Shown piece by piece: positions 16,271 to 20,440 of a stretch of 20,440 nucleotides of DNA; positions within the stretch are counted from its first letter, which is position 1, and the number at the start of each line of letters is the position of its first letter. The notes under the pieces were generated by a model. It had not been told where the DNA came from, did not search any database, and saw only the letters and a list, made by a program, of their open reading frames with translations. This DNA comes from an uncultured Planctomycetaceae bacterium (GTDB lineage Bacteria > Planctomycetota > Planctomycetia > Planctomycetales > Planctomycetaceae): the NCBI GenBank assembly GCA_903921605.1, contig CAIXQV010000488.1:1-20440 (forward strand), written 5' to 3'. The translations under genes and the position numbers were made by a program.

Positions 16271-16632
16271 GACGGATTCTCCTTCAGCCATTAAGAACAA
16301 GAGGCGGGATATCGGACAAGCGGCGGAATTGCATCGTGATCACTGCACCTCCATCTTGCAAGTCGCTGCAAAAACTCGTAGCGTGTGATCAAGTACTTAA
16401 TTGCTTTGAGGGGCGAGGAGATGCCTCTCCTCGTTTAACGGCAAGCCGAAGGCGTCGGTGATTTGAGTTTGATTTTGTCGAGTGAGACCAGTGCAACGCT
16501 GACGCACCAGCTCCCTCAGGACAACGTGCAGGCCTGCTCTCGCACTGTGAGCCAGCCGAGCCATACGCAAATTCTAAGGCGCTGTCTCGCAAACACTCCA
16601 GCATCCAGGGTAATACAAAGGCATCAACCACT
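16271..16632. other. Divergent intergenic region between the ceramidase-like and cupin genes
   Basis: No gene is seen in these 362 bp. It holds a hairpin, CGAGGAG-ATGCCT-CTCCTCG (16414-16433), joined to the single family C repeat (16432-16460). A small inverted repeat, TTGCA-AGTCGC-TGCAA (16356-16371), is a weak operator candidate. Both flanking genes should have promoters here, but none could be assigned with confidence. Confidence 0.6.
16432..16460 (+). repeat. Family C repeat, single copy
   Basis: CGTTTAACGGCAAGCCGAAG followed by GCGTCGGTG. It matches the left arm of the family C pair at 13005 over the first 14 bases exactly and then with scattered changes; the reverse complement of the right arm at 13070 matches to a similar degree. 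Confidence 0.8.
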
Positions 16633-17379
16633 ATGACTTCACCAACGCGGCGTGAGTTTCATCAGAAGACTCTGGGAGCATTGTTGACGTGGTCTCTTCT
16701 CGACACGCTGTTTGCCGGAGATGCGTTTGCCAGCGATGTTCGTCCGGTCGCATCTCAGTGGCTGGCAAAACTCAACACGATGAGTCTTGATCTGAAGGGG
16801 AAAAAGCTTGAACAATTGGAATGGCAGAAGCAAGTAGAAGAACTCTTCAGCCAAGTCGATCTTCCGGAGTTGCTGCAGTTCATTGATTTCGAAAAGCTGA
16901 CAGCCAAAGTGAAATTCAAAGAGCGAGGCGAATTGAGCCTTCAGGCCACTTTGCCGGAAGTTGAGGGCCTGCCGACAAAACTTGTCTTCGGGCATCAGGT
17001 GTTTGCTCTGAACAAAGGTCGCTCGGTGGTTCCACATGGCCACGACAACATGGCCACTGCATTTCTGATTTTGAAAGGTAACTTCCACGGTCGTCATTTT
17101 GATCGACTGGAAGACGAAAAAGACCACATGATCGTGAAGCCAACAATCGATGGCTCATTCGCATCGGGATCTTATTCCACCGTGACTGACCTGAAGGACA
17201 ATGTCCACTGGTTTACCGCCATGGATGACGGAGCGTTCATCTTCAATATTCACGTGATGAGCGTAAAGCCCGGACGAACCGGGCGAGTTTACATCGATCC
17301 GGCTGGAGAAAAGCTGGCCGGAGACAAGCTCCGCTGCCGCAAGATTAATCATGTTCAGGCAGAAATGCTTTACGGTTAA
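16633..17379 (+). CDS. Tat-exported cupin-fold protein of unknown substrate
   Basis: A 248-residue protein. ATG 16633 has only a weak AAAGG upstream. The N-terminus (SPTRREFHQKTLGALLTWSLL) carries the twin-arginine motif RREF and a hydrophobic stretch, with probable cleavage after FAS near residue 34. After a helical segment (about 36-95), residues about 115-215 look like a single cupin barrel: PHGHDNM (134-140) gives an HxH pair, FHGRHFDR (151-158) adds His152 and His155, and NVHWF and IHV supply further histidines on later strands. In cupins such residues bind one metal, usually iron, manganese or zinc. Which reaction is catalysed, if any, cannot be read from the sequence. It is followed 113 bp on by the glycosyltransferase gene in the same direction, with no obvious terminator between, so cotranscription is possible. 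Confidence 0.8.
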   Translation: MTSPTRREFHQKTLGALLTWSLLDTLFAGDAFASDVRPVASQWLAKLNTMSLDLKGKKLEQLEWQKQVEELFSQVDLPELLQFIDFEKLTAKVKFKERGELSLQATLPEVEGLPTKLVFGHQVFALNKGRSVVPHGHDNMATAFLILKGNFHGRHFDRLEDEKDHMIVKPTIDGSFASGSYSTVTDLKDNVHWFTAMDDGAFIFNIHVMSVKPGRTGRVYIDPAGEKLAGDKLRCRKINHVQAEMLYG

Positions 17380-17492
17380 TACCGCGGACACAATCTGATG
17401 CCAGATGACTGATGCGACAGGGATCGCCTGCTACACTTCCCCGGAATATTGTTCTCTGGTGAATCAGGCTCCCGGCGTCGTTTGAAAGAAAT

Positions 17493-18599
17493 GTGTTGAT
17501 CCGAATTGCTTTTGTCATCCCAACGCTGGATCAGTCCGGCGCTGAACGACAGCTCACTTTGCTGGCGATGGGGCTGCCACGGGATGAGTTTTCGGTTCAT
17601 GTGATCGCGTTGAATCGAGGCGGCCCGTTTGCGGAGGAATTGCGAGCCGCAGGGATCTCCGTGGAAGTTCTGGGGAAGCGATTCCGATTTGATCCGTTGA
17701 CATATCTGCGTCTGCGGAATGCACTGCGAGCCTTCAAGCCAGATGTTGTGCAGTCATTTCTCTTTGCTGCAAACTCCTACGTCAGGCTCCCGGGAATCGT
17801 ACCTGCGCACTGTCAGGTCGTTGTGTCCGAACGCTGTGTTGATTCGTGGAAGAGTGGTTGGCAACTGGCGATGGATCGACGACTCATCGGTCGCACGAAC
17901 GCGATGACAGCAAACTCTGCCAGCGTGGCTTCATTTTACGAAGCAGTGGGCGTCCCCAAAAATTTGATCACTGTTATCCCGAACGCTATCCCCAGTGTGC
18001 CCGCGAGATATACTCGGGATCAGGCTCGAGAAATTCTGGGGTTACGTCCCGAAGATCGCGTCGTTGGATTTTCTGGTCGGTTGGCTCCACAGAAACGATT
18101 GCCCGATCTGATCTGGGCATTTCAACTGCTGCATCAGGTCGTCGAGAATGCTCGCCTGGTAATCGTTGGTGGGGGCCCTGAACGAGATTCGCTCGCAAGT
18201 TTTGCCAGCCAACTGGGCTGTCGCGAAAAGATCGTTTTTACCGGACATCGAGCTGACTCGTGGCCGCTGCTGGCAGCTCTTGATGCTTTTGTCCTGCCCA
18301 GTGAATTTGAAGGCATGTCAAATAGCCTGATGGAAGCAATGAGCCTGGGAGTTCCCTGCGTCGCCAGCGACATCGCGCCGAATCTTGAGCTGATTACTCA
18401 CGAAGAGACCGGACTGATCTTTCCACTTGGAAAAAGCCCCGAGCTGACAAAGGCTCTTGTGCGAGTTCTGCAATCTCCGGAATTAGCCGCAAAGCTTGGC
18501 AACGCGGGCAGGCAATTGATCGAGACTCAGCATTCCGTCGATCAAATGGTGAACCGCCACAGAGCTCTTTACAACCGGCTCTTGAACGCCGGGAAATGA
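17493..18599 (+). CDS. Glycosyltransferase family 4 (GT-B fold)
   Basis: A 368-residue cytoplasmic enzyme expected to transfer a sugar from a nucleotide donor onto a growing glycan or lipid acceptor. The N-terminal domain opens with IRIAFVIPTLDQSGAERQLT, the acceptor-side signature of GT4. The C-terminal donor domain carries GRLAPQKR, VGGGPERDSL, and the catalytic-site EX7E motif as Glu273...Glu281 (EGMSNSLME), then GVPCVASDIAP. Length is normal. The start is GTG 17493; the only ribosome-binding-like bases, AAAGAA, are very close. An out-of-frame ATG at 17491 opens a two-codon frame (ATG TGT TGA) that overlaps the start. No other polysaccharide genes are in the window, so the product cannot be named. 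Confidence 0.93.
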   Translation: MLIRIAFVIPTLDQSGAERQLTLLAMGLPRDEFSVHVIALNRGGPFAEELRAAGISVEVLGKRFRFDPLTYLRLRNALRAFKPDVVQSFLFAANSYVRLPGIVPAHCQVVVSERCVDSWKSGWQLAMDRRLIGRTNAMTANSASVASFYEAVGVPKNLITVIPNAIPSVPARYTRDQAREILGLRPEDRVVGFSGRLAPQKRLPDLIWAFQLLHQVVENARLVIVGGGPERDSLASFASQLGCREKIVFTGHRADSWPLLAALDAFVLPSEFEGMSNSLMEAMSLGVPCVASDIAPNLELITHEETGLIFPLGKSPELTKALVRVLQSPELAAKLGNAGRQLIETQHSVDQMVNRHRALYNRLLNAGK

Positions 18600-18602
18600 A
18601 GA

Positions 18603-18659
18603 GAGCCCGTCGACGGAGCGACGGGTGTACGGTACACCAATCAGTCCATCAACGGGCTC
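18603..18659 (+). repeat. Family E hairpin repeat, copy 2
   Basis: GAGCCCGTCGACGGAGCG at the left and ...CATCAACGGGCTC at the right form long imperfect arms around GGTGTACGGTACACC. It begins 3 bp after the glycosyltransferase stop codon. The left part shares CCCGTCGACG, AGCG and GGGTGTAC with copy 1 at 14798. Confidence 0.82.
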
Positions 18660-18688
18660 TTCCCGTAACTATTCTTCGAACCACCCCG

Positions 18689-18731
18689 CCACCGGGCCCG
18701 CCCCGGTGGTTCAACGGCTTCTGCACCACTT
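18689..18731 (+). repeat. Family D hairpin repeat, copy 2
   Basis: CCACCGGG-CCCG-CCCCGGTGG followed by TTCAACGGCTTCTGCACCAC. The stem is identical to copy 1 at 14627 and the tail differs at two positions. Confidence 0.85.
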
Positions 18732-18761
18732 CGTCATCATACTGGTGCAAAAGCCAATAAA

Positions 18762-18788
18762 CCCCCGACGCAGGGTCGGGGGCGTTTT
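18762..18788. terminator. Probable bidirectional intrinsic terminator
   Basis: CCCCCGAC (18762-18769) and GTCGGGGG (18775-18782) form a perfect 8-bp stem with a 5-nt loop. On the plus strand it is followed by CGTTTT, on the minus strand by TTTATT. It lies between the converging glycosyltransferase and PpiC genes and could end both transcripts. Confidence 0.75.
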
Positions 18789-18801
18789 GATCCTCACCTG
18801 G

Positions 18802-19866
18802 CTATCGAGTTGCTGGCTCATCAGCCGCGGTTGCAGTTCGAGACGCCTTTTCAACTCGGCCACGAGATTCACCGGTCAGGAAGTTGTCAACTCGAGCTGA
18901 CTTCTGCAGGCTTTCGAACGTCTCGCCGACAAGCTTCTGAACTTCGCGTTCTTCGAGTTCTGCGTGCAGCTGAGCTTCGACGTCTTCTGTTGAATGCTCA
19001 ATCGGTTCTGTTCGACCTTCGTACTTCAGAATGACGTACTGACTTGGTCCCACCTGAATGATGCCGGATACTTCGCCGACTTCTTTGAACTGGAACGCGG
19101 CTTTCCGCAGTGCTTCATGAGTTCCCTCGGAATTCTTGCGAATCGGGGGAATCGTACCTCCGAGTGCTCGGCTGTTGGTTTCAACAGAATAGTCGCGAGT
19201 CAGGCTTTCGAAGTCATCAGGATTTGATTTGATCTTCTCCCACATTTCTGTGGCGCGGCGAGGATTGTCCAGCACGATCATACGAGCCTTCACTCGTGGA
19301 CCGTAGTTGTCTTCGTAAGCCATCTTCAGCATTTCACGAGTGATCGTGACTTCTTTGCCCGCCAGCTTCTTCAATGCCAGCATTGGCCAAATGATATCGC
19401 GACGATACTGTTCAGCATTGAGTCCTCGTTCTGCTTCCAGCATCTTGTACCACTGATCAACAGCCAAACCGAATTTCTTGGAGATTTCAACAATCTCCTG
19501 ATCAACTTCGGCTTCTGACACTGTCACACCATTCTCGGCACAGGCCTGACGAATGATGGTCCGGCTGATCATGTTCTCCAGAACTTCTTTGCCATGCTTG
19601 GCCACGCACTCTTTGGCCAGGGCTTCGTACGTGATCGCTTCACCGTTGACTCGGGCAAACGCTGTCTTCGTCGCTTCAGGCTCGGCAGGGACGGCCGCTG
19701 TTGCCGCTTTTTGCTCAGCCGCCTGGCTGCTGCGAGCACGCCAGACCTGCATGCCGATACCGGCGGCAATCACGATGACGAGCGTACCGCCAACCAGAAC
19801 ACTGCCGCGTCCCGTGCGATTTCGCATGACGGGTTTGTTGACGATAGATACGGATGCATCCTGCAT
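18802..19866 (-). CDS. Membrane-anchored PpiC-type (parvulin) peptidyl-prolyl isomerase, SurA-like
   Basis: A 354-residue protein. ATG 19866 is chosen because AGGAGA lies 7 nt upstream; an in-frame ATG at 19893 lacks a site. A signal anchor covers about residues 21-43 (SVLVGGTLVIVIAAGIGMQV). It is followed by an Ala/Glu linker, a SurA-type helical N-domain at about 70-180 (VNGEAITYEAL..., ENMISRTIIRQ), and a parvulin domain at about 191-283 (VKARMIVLDN, FESLTRDYSVETNSRALGG, FQFKEVGEVSGII, YVILKYEGR). A charged helical tail ends the protein. Parvulins speed cis-trans isomerisation of prolyl bonds; an anchored SurA-like copy would assist folding of exported proteins. Catalytic residues cannot be assigned with certainty by eye. 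It diverges from gyrA. Confidence 0.9.
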   Translation of the reverse strand: MQDASVSIVNKPVMRNRTGRGSVLVGGTLVIVIAAGIGMQVWRARSSQAAEQKAATAAVPAEPEATKTAFARVNGEAITYEALAKECVAKHGKEVLENMISRTIIRQACAENGVTVSEAEVDQEIVEISKKFGLAVDQWYKMLEAERGLNAEQYRRDIIWPMLALKKLAGKEVTITREMLKMAYEDNYGPRVKARMIVLDNPRRATEMWEKIKSNPDDFESLTRDYSVETNSRALGGTIPPIRKNSEGTHEALRKAAFQFKEVGEVSGIIQVGPSQYVILKYEGRTEPIEHSTEDVEAQLHAELEEREVQKLVGETFESLQKSARVDNFLTGESRGRVEKASRTATAADEPATR

Positions 19867-20216
19867 GACGAAGTCTCCTGAGAAGTGAGTCATCTCGGAA
19901 CGAAGAGGGTGAGAAGGAGAGAGAGGATTTTGGGATGGGTGTTGCCGATGAAGGCAACGTTCGCACGGCTCAAAAGGCCAGCATGTTCTGGTTCAGCATT
20001 TTCCACCGTTTTACGTATGGAAAAGTGCCCGATTAGACGGGGTTATACGGGTATTTTGAAAAACGGGTCAAGTTCGGTTTTTCCCTGCACAGTGTGCGTC
20101 CAACAGAATTGAGAAACCGGCAGATTCTGCTACAATTCTTGCTTGGCATACGTGCGACATAAATCATTGTCGCAAAAGAACTTGCGATTGCTCAGTCATT
20201 TTAGGAGATCTTCCGC
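19867..20216. other. Divergent intergenic region between the PpiC gene and gyrA
   Basis: No gene is seen in these 350 bp. It contains a small hairpin, GTTGCC-GATGAA-GGCAAC (19941-19958), in the likely leader of the PpiC gene, and an A/T-rich inverted repeat, GAAAAAC...GTTTTTC (20058-20083), just upstream of the gyrA promoter. Confidence 0.6.
20109..20136 (+). promoter_or_regulatory. Predicted sigma-70-type promoter of gyrA
   Basis: TTGAGA (20109-20114) and TACAAT (20131-20136) with a 16-nt spacer. The start would lie near 20143, leaving a leader of about 70 nt before the TTG codon. Confidence 0.65.
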
Positions 20217-20440
20217 TTGTCCACCGACAATCCTCAAAGCGACAGCAGTCTGCCTTTTGATCCTCGAGTGCTCCGGACGGACATTCAAAGTGAGATGCAG
20301 ACCAGCTATCTGACTTATGCGATGAGCGTCATCATCAGTCGCGCTTTGCCGGATGTTCGAGATGGTCTGAAGCCATCACAGCGTCGAATTCTGGTCGCAA
20401 TGAACGACCTGAATCTCGGCCCAACCGGTGGTCGAAAGAA
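20217..20440 (+). CDS. gyrA: DNA gyrase subunit A, N-terminal part (runs off the window)
   Basis: Only the first 74 codons are present. The TTG start at 20217 is set by AGGAG (20203-20207) 9 nt upstream; the product begins [16 protein letters not shown]. The stretch [20 protein letters not shown], followed by [10 protein letters not shown], is the highly conserved start of type IIA topoisomerase A subunits; gyrase A cuts and rejoins DNA during supercoiling. The quinolone-resistance region and catalytic tyrosine lie beyond the window. After NDLNLGP the sequence reads TGGRKK-like. ParC cannot be fully excluded from so short a piece, but planctomycete GyrA is the better match from memory. Confidence 0.85.
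   Translation, partial: MSTDNPQSDSSLPFDPRVLRTDIQSEMQTSYLTYAMSVIISRALPDVRDGLKPSQRRILVAMNDLNLGPTGGRK

Noticed and set aside
15722..16294. 190-codon open frame on the plus strand
   Set aside because: Antisense to the ceramidase-like gene, which has a Tat signal and metal-ligand motifs.
20058..20083. GAAAAAC...GTTTTTC as an intrinsic terminator
   Set aside because: Stem of only 7 A/T-rich pairs with a 12-nt loop, located just before the gyrA promoter with no plus-strand gene upstream to end.

Overview
The window looks like chromosomal DNA from a planctomycete, probably order Planctomycetales. The basis is the set of very long secreted or membrane proteins (a TlpA thioredoxin fused to beta repeats and LamG-like domains, a 1090-residue DUF4175-like protein, a squalene-cyclase-repeat protein, an SGNH-like protein without the usual serine and an FG-GAP protein), a type-2 malate dehydrogenase, Tat-exported enzymes, and many short palindromic repeats between genes. 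The species cannot be named from sequence alone. No phage, IS element, CRISPR array, rRNA or tRNA was seen.

Layout. 1-226: nested inverted repeats. 227-2086 (-): secreted SGNH-like protein. 2376-3296 (+): single-pass membrane protein of unknown function. 3421-4593 (+): secreted FG-GAP repeat protein. 4753-12952 (-): probable three-gene unit, reading from its promoter side as a DUF4175-like membrane protein, a squalene-cyclase-repeat exported protein and a very large exported TlpA fusion; all three have most of their mass outside the cytoplasm. 13074-13412 (-): small gene interrupted by an in-frame TGA. 13615-14604 (+): malate dehydrogenase with a good promoter and a strong terminator. 14870-16270 (-): Tat-exported neutral-ceramidase-like hydrolase. 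16633-17379 (+): Tat-exported cupin-like protein. 17493-18599 (+): GT4 glycosyltransferase. 18802-19866 (-): membrane-anchored PpiC/SurA-like isomerase. 20217-end (+): start of gyrA, with a sigma-70-like promoter.

The most distinctive feature is the intergenic DNA. At least five families of short hairpin-forming repeats recur: A, an exactly 56-bp element, three copies; B, 28 bp, two; C, three arms; D, two; E, two. A sixth, more diverged pair (F) and several single hairpins also occur. Repeats begin within a few to about thirty bases of most stop codons and fill all three convergent gene junctions. D, E and an intrinsic terminator occur together at two separate convergent junctions. The 1185-codon TlpA-fusion gene is bracketed by A-B and B-A pairs. 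This resembles the REP/BIME type of organisation.

Many start sites were moved from the longest reading frame to a codon with a Shine-Dalgarno sequence and a sensible signal peptide; the reasons are given per gene.
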